A stretch of DNA of 64,000 nt, taken from positions 3,761-67,760 of the forward strand of contig JAKFER010000138.1 of the NCBI GenBank assembly GCA_036675565.1, read 5' to 3'. The DNA is from JACCYQ01 sp036675565. GTDB lineage: Bacteria > Bacteroidota > Bacteroidia > Chitinophagales > Chitinophagaceae. Shown here piece after piece: positions 54,001 through 63,297 of this stretch. Positions within the stretch are counted from its first letter, which is position 1. Each line of letters begins with the position of its first letter. The notes beneath the pieces are model-generated. The model did no database searches. It was not told the DNA's origin and was given only the letters and a program-made list of their open reading frames with translations. The position numbers and the translations under genes are program-made.

Positions 54001-56781
54001 ATGAATAAGATTTTACTCCTGGCCACATTCCTATTCATTTATTCATCCTCATTTTCGCAGGGCTCCATTACTGGTAAAATGGTTGATTCCACTACCGGCA
54101 ACGCCTTACCCCTTGCAACGGTAACAGTTTTTAAAGCTGCAGATACCAGTCTTATCACTTACAGATTGAGCAATAATAATGGGGAATTTAAAATACCCGG
54201 GCTCCCATTAAATGTGGAAAACCGTGTAGTGATCAGTTTTTCAGGATTTGGTGTTTATAGAAAAGAATTCACTTTAACCTCCCAGGATCCAGACCTGGAT
54301 ATGGGAACTATTCGGATTGCCCCAGATTCAAAATCATTGGATGAAGTGTTAGTATATGCAGAGCGACCACCCGTTACCGTTAGAAAAGATACCATTGAAT
54401 TTAACGCGGCTGCTTTTAAAACATTACCCACTGCACTTGTAGAGGACTTGCTTAAAAAATTACCCGGTGTACAGGTTGACGCAGACGGAAATATTTCCGT
54501 AAACGGGAAAAAAGTTAATCGAATTATGGTAGATGGGAAGGATTTTTTTGGCAATGATCCTAAAATGGCAACCCGTAATTTACCGGCGAACATGATCGAT
54601 AAAATACAGGTAACAGAAGACAAAGATGAAAAAGAATTAAACCCCGACAGGCCTGAGGGTGACCTGGGACAAGTGATTAACCTGAAATTGAAAAAAGGTG
54701 TAAAGAAAGGATGGTTTGGAAAGGCATATGCCGGCGGCGGTACCGATGAATTGTATGAGGCAGGTACCATTCTCAACATGTTCAAAGATACGATGCAGGT
54801 AAGCCTGATCGGGTTCAGCAATAATCTTAACCGTGCAGGTTTTGGTTTTAATGATATTCGTTCATTGGGTGGATTTGACCGCAGCGGCATGAATATGATC
54901 ATGATGAACAGCAATGGAGGCGTTAACGTTAACGGAATATCATTTGGTGGTATGGGTGAAGGCATAAACAGAAGTACCGGTGCCGGTTTCAATATGAATC
55001 ATGTATTGAAAAACAACATCACACTGAACAGCCAGTATTTTTATGGTAACAGCCGAAACGATATTGAAGAATTAAATAATCAACAACAATTCCTGGGCGA
55101 TTCCATTTATACAACAAGGTTTGACCGGAAAGAAATTATGCAAGGTAACAGTCATCGGCTGGCCTTTGGATTACGCGGTAAAATAGATTCCCTTTCCCGT
55201 TTTGATTTTAAACCATCTCTTACAATTAGCGATCAGCTTACCCGCGGCCTTACTGAAACATTTAGCCAATCTAACTTTGATGGCTTATTAAATGACGGAG
55301 TAAACCGCTTAGATAATCAAAGCAATGAGCTTGGCTACCAACACAGCCTGATGTACTTTAAAAACTTCAGAAAAAAAGGCCGCACGTTGAACCTTTCAAA
55401 TTCATTCAATATAAATAATAATGAAAATGAGCAAACGAATAACGTATTGAATAATTTTTATGATAATGGAAACAGCTATACCGACATCACAGACCAGTTA
55501 AGGATACAAGATCAAAAAAACCTGACCACCAACCTGAATGCCACTTACATTGATCCATTGACAAAAACACTGAATCTCCGATTAGGATATGCTTTGAATT
55601 ATTTCGATAACCAATACACCATTGAAACTTACAACAAAGCAAATGGGGGTGAAAAATATGAAATCCCCAATCTTTCATTAACAAATGACCTGGGACGCAT
55701 CAGCTGGCGCAATACTGTATCCGGTGGATTGAACCTGAAGATTAAAGAATTAAGCATTACCGGTATGGCTAATTTTTTAAAACTGGATATAAACAATCAA
55801 TTCAAAACGCAAAACCAGCAGGTAAAACAAAACTACAAATACTTACTGCCATCCTTAAACGTAAGTTACAAAGCTTTCAACGCCAGCTACAGCGTTAACG
55901 TATCACCGGCTAATATGACCGATATCCAACCCATACCGGATAACACCAATCCATTATTTATACGCTATGGCAATCCTGACCTGGAACCATCTAAAAGTCA
56001 TTCCATTTCACTGAACATGTTTAAAAACATTCCGGCTAAAACAGTCTTTTATAGCGTGTATCTCAATGGAAACTTTCGCGAAAATGCAATCACCCGAAAC
56101 CGAATCATCAGGCAGGATGGCGTACAGGAAAGCACACCAATAAATATTGACGGGCAACATTCTTTTTATTCAAATGCGCATTTCAATAAGCAGTTTAAAT
56201 TTAAAAACAACTTCCAGTTTTCGATAGGTGGTGGTTATAATTTAAATTATGACCGCAATTTCCTGGTAGTAAATAACCGTAAGAGTTATGTGTCCACGCT
56301 TGGTATGGGACCCTCAATAAATGCAGGTATAAATTTTAATGATAAGATAGAGTGGAATGCCCGTGTCAACAGGAATTTTAATTTCTCAAATTATGAGAAT
56401 GATGATTTTGATGATATTGATATCAACACCTACTACATAAATTCAGACCTGGTAATACGCTGGCCAAAGAATTTTGTATTGGAAACAAGTGTGCAATACC
56501 GTTATAATGACCAGGTAGCACCGGGCATACAAAAAACAATTACGCTGTTGAATGGCGGTCTTACCTATTTATTCCTGAAAGATCAGAAGGGCCAGTTAAA
56601 ACTGTCTGTATATGATTTGCTCAATGAAAACATAAACGTTTGGAGATCGACCAGGGAGAATCTGATCATTGACAGGCAGCTCAATAATATGCAACGATAT
56701 TACCTGTTGACTTTTACTTATAACATCAGGGATTTTAAAGCGGGAAAAGTGGGTGGCACGCAACGGTTTTTCTTTTTCTAA
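54001..56781 (+). CDS. Outer-membrane beta-barrel protein with carboxypeptidase-regulatory and plug domains
   Basis: 926 residues with signal peptide MNKILLLATFLFIYSSSFSQ. A carboxypeptidase-regulatory-like domain (about 20-100) and a TonB plug (about 130-230: LPTALVEDLLKKLPGVQVDA, VNRIMVDGKDFFGND) are followed by the large outer-membrane-beta-barrel-3 region ending QRFFFF. This resembles Bacteroidota OmpA-unrelated TonB receptors of the outer_membrane_beta-barrel_3 group, without a SusD partner. It is near 46 AAT-rich Asn codons and Asn-rich throughout. The ligand is unknown. Confidence 0.85.
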   Translation: MNKILLLATFLFIYSSSFSQGSITGKMVDSTTGNALPLATVTVFKAADTSLITYRLSNNNGEFKIPGLPLNVENRVVISFSGFGVYRKEFTLTSQDPDLDMGTIRIAPDSKSLDEVLVYAERPPVTVRKDTIEFNAAAFKTLPTALVEDLLKKLPGVQVDADGNISVNGKKVNRIMVDGKDFFGNDPKMATRNLPANMIDKIQVTEDKDEKELNPDRPEGDLGQVINLKLKKGVKKGWFGKAYAGGGTDELYEAGTILNMFKDTMQVSLIGFSNNLNRAGFGFNDIRSLGGFDRSGMNMIMMNSNGGVNVNGISFGGMGEGINRSTGAGFNMNHVLKNNITLNSQYFYGNSRNDIEELNNQQQFLGDSIYTTRFDRKEIMQGNSHRLAFGLRGKIDSLSRFDFKPSLTISDQLTRGLTETFSQSNFDGLLNDGVNRLDNQSNELGYQHSLMYFKNFRKKGRTLNLSNSFNINNNENEQTNNVLNNFYDNGNSYTDITDQLRIQDQKNLTTNLNATYIDPLTKTLNLRLGYALNYFDNQYTIETYNKANGGEKYEIPNLSLTNDLGRISWRNTVSGGLNLKIKELSITGMANFLKLDINNQFKTQNQQVKQNYKYLLPSLNVSYKAFNASYSVNVSPANMTDIQPIPDNTNPLFIRYGNPDLEPSKSHSISLNMFKNIPAKTVFYSVYLNGNFRENAITRNRIIRQDGVQESTPINIDGQHSFYSNAHFNKQFKFKNNFQFSIGGGYNLNYDRNFLVVNNRKSYVSTLGMGPSINAGINFNDKIEWNARVNRNFNFSNYENDDFDDIDINTYYINSDLVIRWPKNFVLETSVQYRYNDQVAPGIQKTITLLNGGLTYLFLKDQKGQLKLSVYDLLNENINVWRSTRENLIIDRQLNNMQRYYLLTFTYNIRDFKAGKVGGTQRFFFF

Positions 56782-56805
56782 TTGAGATGATATGTTGATT
56801 AAAGC

Positions 56806-56908
56806 CGGAATTGGGAATTTGGAATTAGGAATTTGGATGTTTGATAAGGCATAAAAATTTGCATAAAGCTCCATCAACTAAACCACTAAACCCCTAAACT
56901 TCTAAACA
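56806..56908. repeat. Low-complexity intergenic repeat modules
   Basis: GGAATTGGGAATTTGG and GGAATTAGGAATTTGG lie at about 56807-56837, and CTAAAC/CCCTAAAC units at about 56877-56907. These are the same modules as at 183-355 and 46146-46343. No gene is present. Confidence 0.7.
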
Positions 56909-57691
56909 TTACCCATATTTCTCAACCACACCCAAACCGAATAAAGCAAAATCATACTTAACAGGGTCAGCTTCGTCAAAGCGGCGAAGCTGCTCAGTGA
57001 GCTCAATGGCAGCCAGCCAATCCACCGGTTTGCGATTTAACAGGTTAAATTTTTTAGCCACCCGGGCAACATGCACATCTACCGGGCACACTAACTGGGA
57101 TGGATAAATGTTTTTCCAAATGCCAAAATCAACCCCATTTTCATCCTTCCTTACCATCCATCGTAAAAACATATTAAGCCTTTTGCAGGTGGAATTTCTT
57201 TGTGGTGTAGATACATGTTTCAAAGTTCTTGCAGGTACTTCTTCCAACGAAAAAAAATACTGCTGAAAACCAACCAGTGCATTTTCCATATCAGTATCCC
57301 CTTTTTTCATCCCACGGGTAAATGCAGTTTCAAGTGTTTTGTTAGTAGTATAATGATGTTTAAAAAAATCGACAAAATATAACAGGTCGGTAGCATTGAA
57401 TGTGCGATGCTTAAAACCCAGTAGCCTTCTCAAATCTTTTTCCTGGTGATTCAGTATAAATTCATGTGGGGCCATATCCATCGCCTGCATCAGCTCAGTG
57501 GATTTGCGAATAATAGTTGTTCGATTGCCCCATGCGAAAATAGCCGCGAAAAATGCGGCTATTTCAACATCCTGTTTCTTTTTAAATAAATGGGGAATAC
57601 AAATAGGATCGTAAGGGATAAATGATGGCTGATCATATTGATCCACTTTTTTATCCAGGAATGCTTTCAGTTTTGCATAATCGTTCTTCAT
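56909..57691 (-). CDS. TIGR02757 family protein
   Basis: 260 residues. The family (DUF2400) is marked by FIPYDPICIPHLFKKKQDVE (about 24-43), FAAIFAWGNRTTIIRKSTEL and KRLNMFLRWMVRKDENGVDF (about 168-187), then LVCPVDVHVARVAKKFNLL. The fold is related to HhH-GPD DNA glycosylases, but no activity is established. It starts three bases after the stop of the PLP enzyme gene, so translational coupling is likely. Confidence 0.9.
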   Translation of the reverse strand: MKNDYAKLKAFLDKKVDQYDQPSFIPYDPICIPHLFKKKQDVEIAAFFAAIFAWGNRTTIIRKSTELMQAMDMAPHEFILNHQEKDLRRLLGFKHRTFNATDLLYFVDFFKHHYTTNKTLETAFTRGMKKGDTDMENALVGFQQYFFSLEEVPARTLKHVSTPQRNSTCKRLNMFLRWMVRKDENGVDFGIWKNIYPSQLVCPVDVHVARVAKKFNLLNRKPVDWLAAIELTEQLRRFDEADPVKYDFALFGLGVVEKYG

Positions 57692-57694
57692 GCA

Positions 57695-58834
57695 TTAACC
57701 AATGGCATTATCCAGGTCAGCGATCAGGTCATCTGCATCTTCAACGCCAACGCTTAACCGAATTAAACCATCCGTTAGTCCATTCTTAATTCTTTCTTCC
57801 CTGGGTATGGAAGCATGCGTCATGGAAGATGGGTGATTGATCAACGATTCCACACCTCCTAAACTCTCGGCTAGTGAAAACAATTTGGTTGATGAAAGCA
57901 CTTTTCTTGCAGCTGCATCACTGTCATCCTTGAGTGTAAAACTCATCATACCACCAAAATCACGCATTTGTTTTTTGGCTACCGCATAACCAGGATGATC
58001 TTCAAAACCACACCAGTAAACTTTATCAACTTTGGGATGCTTGCCCAGGTGATGGGCAATTTTTGCGCCGTTTTCACTATGACGTTGCATGCGCAGGTGC
58101 AATGTTTTTATACCCCGCAAAACAAGGAAACAATCCATTGGACCGGGAACAGCACCACAACTTTTTTGAATGAAATACAATTTTTCCCGCAGGTCTGGAT
58201 CATTCATAATTAATGCGCCCTGGATCACATCACTATGACCACCCAGGTATTTCGTTGCTGAATGCATTACGATATCGGCGCCATGATCCAAAGGGTTTTG
58301 CAAATAGGGTGAAGCAAAAGTATTATCCACGCAAAGCAGGATATTTTTTGATTTGGTTATGGCAGAAACCGCAGCGATATCCGTAACATTCATTAACGGA
58401 TTCGTTGGTGTTTCCAGCCAAACAAGTTTTGTATTGTCAGTAACCAGGGATTCAATATTTTTTGGATTCGTTGTGTCGGTATATAAAAATTTGATTCCGA
58501 ATTTTTCAAACACTTTGGTAAATAAGCGATAAGTACCACCATACATGTCATTCGCGGCAATCACTTCATCACCAGGCTGCAATAATTTAATCACGGCGTC
58601 TGTTGCTGCCACTCCACTGCTGAAAGCAAGTCCGAATTTTCCATTTTCAATAACGGCCAGCGCTTCTTCCAATGCCTGCCTGGTTGGATTTTGGGAACGG
58701 GCATATTCAAAACCTTTATGTTTTCCGGGTGCTTCCTGCACATAGGTGGAGGTTTGGTAAATTGGTGTCATGATGGCACCAGTAGAAGGATCAGGATGTG
58801 CACCGGCATGAATCATTTTTGTTGCAAGCTTCAT
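57695..58834 (-). CDS. Cys/Met metabolism PLP-dependent enzyme (cystathionine gamma-synthase/lyase type)
   Basis: 379 residues. TPIYQTSTYVQEAPGKHKGF and YARSQNPTRQALEEALAVIE are the family N-terminus, FSSGVAATDAVIKLLQPGDE follows, and the PLP lysine is in MHSATKYLGGHSDVIQG (about 198-214). SLGGVESLINHPSSMTHASI is the C-terminal signature. It may be gamma-synthase (methionine synthesis) or gamma-lyase; sequence alone does not separate these. Likely co-transcribed with the TIGR02757 gene. Confidence 0.93.
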   Translation of the reverse strand: MKLATKMIHAGAHPDPSTGAIMTPIYQTSTYVQEAPGKHKGFEYARSQNPTRQALEEALAVIENGKFGLAFSSGVAATDAVIKLLQPGDEVIAANDMYGGTYRLFTKVFEKFGIKFLYTDTTNPKNIESLVTDNTKLVWLETPTNPLMNVTDIAAVSAITKSKNILLCVDNTFASPYLQNPLDHGADIVMHSATKYLGGHSDVIQGALIMNDPDLREKLYFIQKSCGAVPGPMDCFLVLRGIKTLHLRMQRHSENGAKIAHHLGKHPKVDKVYWCGFEDHPGYAVAKKQMRDFGGMMSFTLKDDSDAAARKVLSSTKLFSLAESLGGVESLINHPSSMTHASIPREERIKNGLTDGLIRLSVGVEDADDLIADLDNAIG

Positions 58835-58913
58835 ATAACTCTTTTTTTATAATTAAAATTTCAGGACTGCAAAGATGGGAAATATAAAACATCTGCCCAT
58901 TGCATTCTAAAAG

Positions 58914-60761
58914 TTACCAGACAGATGCCAGCATCCAATAGCGCCAATCATAATTGTCAGCACTGTAAGCATGCTGTGGATTTGGAGGTTTTTGAAGTGT
59001 TTCCGGTTTCAATACTTTTTCATCCACCAGTTTCTTTTTAGCTTCCATAATAGCTTCCTGCACCTGCTTGTTTTTCATCCATTCCATTTGCGGCGGCTCA
59101 AATCCAACTTTATCTTTTCGCCAGACTATTTCACCGGGTAAATTATTTTCCATGGATTTCCGCAACAACCATTTGGTCCAGCCGTCCCTGATCTTAAACG
59201 ATGATGGCAAAGAAAAAATAAATTCTACCAGCTTATGATCCAGGAAAGGCAAACGCACTTCCCTGCCATGCGCCATACTGTTTCTGTCAGCGTAATGAAG
59301 AAGTTCTTCCAATCCATGCATGCAGGTATTGAAATACAAAGCTCCATTTAATGTATATACGGTAGGCCTGGAATAATAGGCCTCTTTACTTTGAAGTTGA
59401 ACAAAATCCTTTGATAAATCCGGGTGTGATAATGCATTTACAAGGTATTGCTGCTCCAGGATGACGCTGGCAAAATCAGGGACCAAAGCAGCAATTACAT
59501 TCCGAAATCCAAAAGACTCATGAACGCCTTTTTCATTGGCAAACTTTACCTCTTTACTGCGAATGAGTTTTCTTTCCCTGAAAAGTTCCTGCCAAAACCA
59601 TTTAAAATATTTTTGATAGCCGGCAAGGGTTTCATCTGCACCCTGCCCATCTAATAACACCTTAATACCATGTTGCCTGGCCAGTTCATATACTTTGTAC
59701 TGAACAAAAACACTGGCAGAAGCAATAGGTATTTCCTGGTGGTAAATAAGTTTTTCAAGATCATTCATTAACTGCTCCGACGTTGGATCAATGGTATGAT
59801 GTCTTAAATTAAACTGGTTGGCTACCGTGCGGGCAAATTCCATTTCATTTTTCTCAAAACCCGGGAAAACCGCTGTAAAACAATCATGACTATTTGTAGA
59901 TGGTTTCAGGCGGGCTGATGCAGCGACAATAGAAGAACTGTCAAGCCCGCCACTCAGGCTGGTCCCGATAGGCACATCACTGCGAAAGCGGTTACTCACG
60001 CTGTTATGAAATAACAAATCAAATTGCTCCATCGCAGCCATATCAGAAATGGATTCATTTATTTGTTCCAGGTCTATATCCCAATATTTTTCCAGTATCA
60101 CTTCATTTTGACCAGGAGAATAATTCAGAAAATGCGCCGGTGGCAGCTTATTGATTTTTTCATAAAATGTTTCATCAACATTGTTAGGATTATCCAGGTA
60201 ACCGATGGTTAAATAATTAAAAGCCATCTTTTGGTTTAAGATCTTCGGCACGCCTGCAGCCCAAAGTGCCTTCATTTCGGAACCAAAAACAAACTGTTCA
60301 TCATCAAAAAAATAATTGAATGGCTTTTCGCCAAAACGGTCCCGGGCGGCAAAAAGGTTTTTCTCCTTTTCATCCCAAATAGCAAAAGCAAACATGCCGT
60401 CAAAATGATCAACGCAATTTTCCCGGTAATGGTCATACGCGGCAAGAATGACTTCTGTATCAGTTTTTGAAATAAACTGGTAACCTTTTTTTTCAAGTTC
60501 AGCTCTTAGTTCCAGGTAGTTATACACTTCACCGTTATAAACAATCGTGTACCTACCGGCATAATGCATAGGTTGTTTACCGGCATCAGAAAGATCAATG
60601 ATGGCTAAGCGGCGGTGGCTGAAACCCGCTTCGCCGGCATCATTCATCCAAATGGCATCGCCATCCTGGCCACGGTGAGAAAGACTTTCCCCCATCACCT
60701 TGAGTCGTTCATTTGTTACCAATCCGGGATTGGAACTGATTATACCTGCAATACCACACAT
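58914..60761 (-). CDS. asnB: Asparagine synthetase, glutamine-hydrolysing
   Basis: 615 residues starting MCGIAGI, with Cys2 as the glutaminase nucleophile; SLSHRGQDGDAIWMNDAGEA and YNGEVYNYLELRAELEKKGY belong to the class II amidotransferase domain (1-200). The synthetase domain has the P-loop SLSGGLDSSSIVAASARL (about 257-274) and LLDGQGADETLAGYQKYF (about 362-379). It amidates Asp using Gln and ATP; relatives of this length also act in cell-surface glycan loci. Single gene here. Confidence 0.93.
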   Translation of the reverse strand: MCGIAGIISSNPGLVTNERLKVMGESLSHRGQDGDAIWMNDAGEAGFSHRRLAIIDLSDAGKQPMHYAGRYTIVYNGEVYNYLELRAELEKKGYQFISKTDTEVILAAYDHYRENCVDHFDGMFAFAIWDEKEKNLFAARDRFGEKPFNYFFDDEQFVFGSEMKALWAAGVPKILNQKMAFNYLTIGYLDNPNNVDETFYEKINKLPPAHFLNYSPGQNEVILEKYWDIDLEQINESISDMAAMEQFDLLFHNSVSNRFRSDVPIGTSLSGGLDSSSIVAASARLKPSTNSHDCFTAVFPGFEKNEMEFARTVANQFNLRHHTIDPTSEQLMNDLEKLIYHQEIPIASASVFVQYKVYELARQHGIKVLLDGQGADETLAGYQKYFKWFWQELFRERKLIRSKEVKFANEKGVHESFGFRNVIAALVPDFASVILEQQYLVNALSHPDLSKDFVQLQSKEAYYSRPTVYTLNGALYFNTCMHGLEELLHYADRNSMAHGREVRLPFLDHKLVEFIFSLPSSFKIRDGWTKWLLRKSMENNLPGEIVWRKDKVGFEPPQMEWMKNKQVQEAIMEAKKKLVDEKVLKPETLQKPPNPQHAYSADNYDWRYWMLASVW

Positions 60762-60875
60762 ACCTGAAATTAAAACTTATAATTTATTTACTGTGATGAA
60801 CACTGTATAAGCGGTGATAAATTAAACCTGTTTCGGGTATTTAGGATAACTTTACCCGGTACCAATTTTATTTGT

Positions 60876-61751
60876 ATGTTGAAATCAATGACCGGCTTTG
60901 GAAGGGCAGAACAAGCTGCAGGCGGTAAAACTTTTTTGATAGATATTAAATCGTTGAATGGAAAACAATTTGAACTACAATTAAAATTGCCTTCTTTTTT
61001 AAGGCCATTTGAATTTGATATTCGCAAAATCCTTTCCAGCAGGCTCACCCGCGGATCTGTAGATTGTAATATTTCTTTAAAAGAAACAGGACAAACAAAA
61101 CCGGTCAGCATTAATACTGAACTGGCTAAAGCGTATTACAAACAGCTTTCCGAATTATCCGAAGCACTAAACCTGGATTCATCGCACATCCTGAGTACAC
61201 TGGTAAAACTTCCAGAAGTCATTACACCAACAGGTGAAACGTTGACGGATGACGAATGGAAAGAATTTGAAAATATTCTATTTGTTGCCATCGATAACCT
61301 GAATAATCATCGTTTGGAAGAAGGTAAATCCCTCGAAAACGAGCTCCGGTTACGGATTGAAAATATCCGTAAACAACAGGACGAAGTGATCCGGCTTGAA
61401 CCATTAAGACAAACACGCATCCGCGAAAATATAGAAAGACTTTTGCAGGAGCAGGTTGGTAAAGAAAACTATGATGATAACCGGTTAGAGCAGGAGTTGA
61501 TCTATTATATTGAAAAAATTGACATCACCGAAGAGCAGGTAAGACTAAAAAATCATTGCGATTATTTCATTGATCTCTTAAATGAGAATGAAGAATCCAA
61601 AGGGAAAAAATTATCCTTTGTGTTACAGGAAATCGGCCGGGAAATCAATACAACCGGTGCAAAAGCATACGATTCAACCATTCAAAAATCTGTTGTATTG
61701 ATGAAGGACGAATTAGAAAAGGCCAAAGAACAGGTATTGAATGTGCTCTGA
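60876..61751 (+). CDS. YicC/YloC family endoribonuclease-like protein
   Basis: 291 residues starting MLKSMTGFGRAEQAAGG, the standard YicC opening. The N-terminal domain includes LNGKQFELQLKLPSFLRPFE and the C-terminal DUF1732 has EEQVRLKNHCDYFIDLLNEN (about 219-238) and KGKKLSFVLQEIGREINTTG (about 243-262). YicC-type proteins are RNases involved in RNA turnover. Here it precedes gldH and a two-component pair, 54 bases apart, in an apparent operon. Confidence 0.93.
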   Translation: MLKSMTGFGRAEQAAGGKTFLIDIKSLNGKQFELQLKLPSFLRPFEFDIRKILSSRLTRGSVDCNISLKETGQTKPVSINTELAKAYYKQLSELSEALNLDSSHILSTLVKLPEVITPTGETLTDDEWKEFENILFVAIDNLNNHRLEEGKSLENELRLRIENIRKQQDEVIRLEPLRQTRIRENIERLLQEQVGKENYDDNRLEQELIYYIEKIDITEEQVRLKNHCDYFIDLLNENEESKGKKLSFVLQEIGREINTTGAKAYDSTIQKSVVLMKDELEKAKEQVLNVL

Positions 61752-61805
61752 TTTAAACCTGCAGGGTTTTAATAACTGCTGATTATTTTTGTAAAAATTT
61801 TTACG

Positions 61806-62285
61806 TTGAGATCAAAATTATTTCTGTTTGTTTGGGGTGTTCTTTTACTCACTTCCTGTACCGATATTGATTTGTTTGAAAAACATGCTTCCATTCCGAA
61901 ACATGAATGGAAAGCTGATTATAAACCTCCGTTTACTTTTAATATACAGGACACAACCGCCGTATATGATGTTATGCTGATATTAAGACATAATGAAAAG
62001 TATCGCTATAATAATATCTGGCTAAAACTGACCATTCAATCTCCAGACGACTCGGCACAGACCATCCGGATTGAAAAAACGCTGGCAACCAATAAAGATG
62101 GCTGGTTGGCTACAGCGATGGATGATATTTATGATCATCGTATCTCAATTAATAATGAATTGGCGGAAAATAATATATCCTTCAAAACACCGGGTGAATA
62201 TACCTTTACACTACAACAGGATATGCGGGAAGATCCATTGTTACATGTGATGAATGTTGGCTTGCGGGTAGAGAAAAAACAATAA
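61806..62285 (+). CDS. gldH: Gliding motility lipoprotein GldH
   Basis: 159 residues with a TTG start and a lipoprotein signal MRSKLFLFVWGVLLLTSC. DIDLFEKHASIPKHEW (about 21-36), YDVMLILRHNEKYRYNNIWL and LATAMDDIYDHRISINNELA fit GldH, a lipoprotein needed for gliding and type IX secretion in Flavobacterium johnsoniae. In Chitinophagaceae GldH also occurs in non-gliders. It is followed at 14 bases by a histidine kinase gene. Confidence 0.9.
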   Translation: MRSKLFLFVWGVLLLTSCTDIDLFEKHASIPKHEWKADYKPPFTFNIQDTTAVYDVMLILRHNEKYRYNNIWLKLTIQSPDDSAQTIRIEKTLATNKDGWLATAMDDIYDHRISINNELAENNISFKTPGEYTFTLQQDMREDPLLHVMNVGLRVEKKQ

Positions 62286-62299
62286 CAACTCCTTTCACC

Positions 62300-63283
62300 A
62301 TGATGGAGCAGAGCAAAAAGAAATTTAAAAGGGCAACCATCGCGTATTGGTTCCTGCTTTTTTATATTGTAGCTGCATTAATCTGGTGGTTCATCAGCCT
62401 GGAACAGCAAAATGCAACGCTTACGGATATGCGCATTGAATTGCTCCAGCTCAAAACACCCCGGAATTCACCTGAATATGATAAACAGTACAAACTGATC
62501 GTCAATGAAAATAAAAGAGGCACTGCAAAATATATCAGCGAAGGGATTACTTTTTTAATATTAACATTGGTGGGTGCTACTTTTGTTTACAGGTCGGTAC
62601 GTAACCAGATCAGGCTGCAAAGACAGCAACAAAATTTTATGATGGCGGTAACGCATGAATTAAAAACGCCTATTTCCATTATGCGGTTAAACCTGGAAAC
62701 CTTACAAAAACATCACCTGGATACAGAAAAACAACAAAAGATCATACAGGTTACACTCCAGGAAACCAACCGCCTGAATGATCTTACCAATAACATTTTG
62801 GTTTCTTCTCAACTGGAAGGCGAAGAATACAAAGCAGTAAAAGAAAAACTCGACCTGTCAGAACTGGTTGAAGATCGCGTAAAGGATTTTGCGTTGCGGT
62901 TTCCTGAACGAGTATTTGAGATGGAAATTGAACCAGGGATCAAGATTAACGGAGATGAGTTGCTTTTACAAATGCTGGTGAATAATTTACTACAAAACGC
63001 CATAAAGTATTCACCTAAAACCAAACCGATACATTCGGCGTTATATAAAAAAGAAGGCGAAACCACCCTGCGGGTGATTGATGAAGGAGAAGGGATTGAA
63101 GAAGCGGAAAAACCATTGGTATTTGATAAATTTTATCGTGTTGGTAACGAAATGACGAGAAAAGCGCATGGCACCGGGCTGGGGCTTTATTTATGTAAAA
63201 AAATTGCGGAAGCACATTATGCAGAAATAAAAATAACAGACAATCTTCCTAAAGGAACTATTTTCAATGTGCATTTCAGATAA
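62300..63283 (+). CDS. Sensor histidine kinase
   Basis: 327 residues. Two membrane segments (about 14-33 and 82-98) bracket a short periplasmic loop without a known sensor fold. The HisKA helix has the phosphoacceptor in VTHELKTPISIMRL (H119). The ATPase part contains LLQNAIKYS (N box), VIDEGEGIEEAEKPLVFDKF (G1/F) and HGTGLGLYLCKKIAEAHY (G2). It should signal to the response regulator 14 bases downstream. Its stimulus is unknown; position after gldH may link it to the envelope. Confidence 0.93.
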   Translation: MMEQSKKKFKRATIAYWFLLFYIVAALIWWFISLEQQNATLTDMRIELLQLKTPRNSPEYDKQYKLIVNENKRGTAKYISEGITFLILTLVGATFVYRSVRNQIRLQRQQQNFMMAVTHELKTPISIMRLNLETLQKHHLDTEKQQKIIQVTLQETNRLNDLTNNILVSSQLEGEEYKAVKEKLDLSELVEDRVKDFALRFPERVFEMEIEPGIKINGDELLLQMLVNNLLQNAIKYSPKTKPIHSALYKKEGETTLRVIDEGEGIEEAEKPLVFDKFYRVGNEMTRKAHGTGLGLYLCKKIAEAHYAEIKITDNLPKGTIFNVHFR

Positions 63284-63297
63284 ATAAATTGTAAGAA

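Noticed and set aside
54255..54992. 245-residue antisense ORF inside the large outer-membrane protein gene.
   Set aside because: It is a Pro/Ser-rich mirror of a confirmed gene on the other strand and has no recognisable motif.
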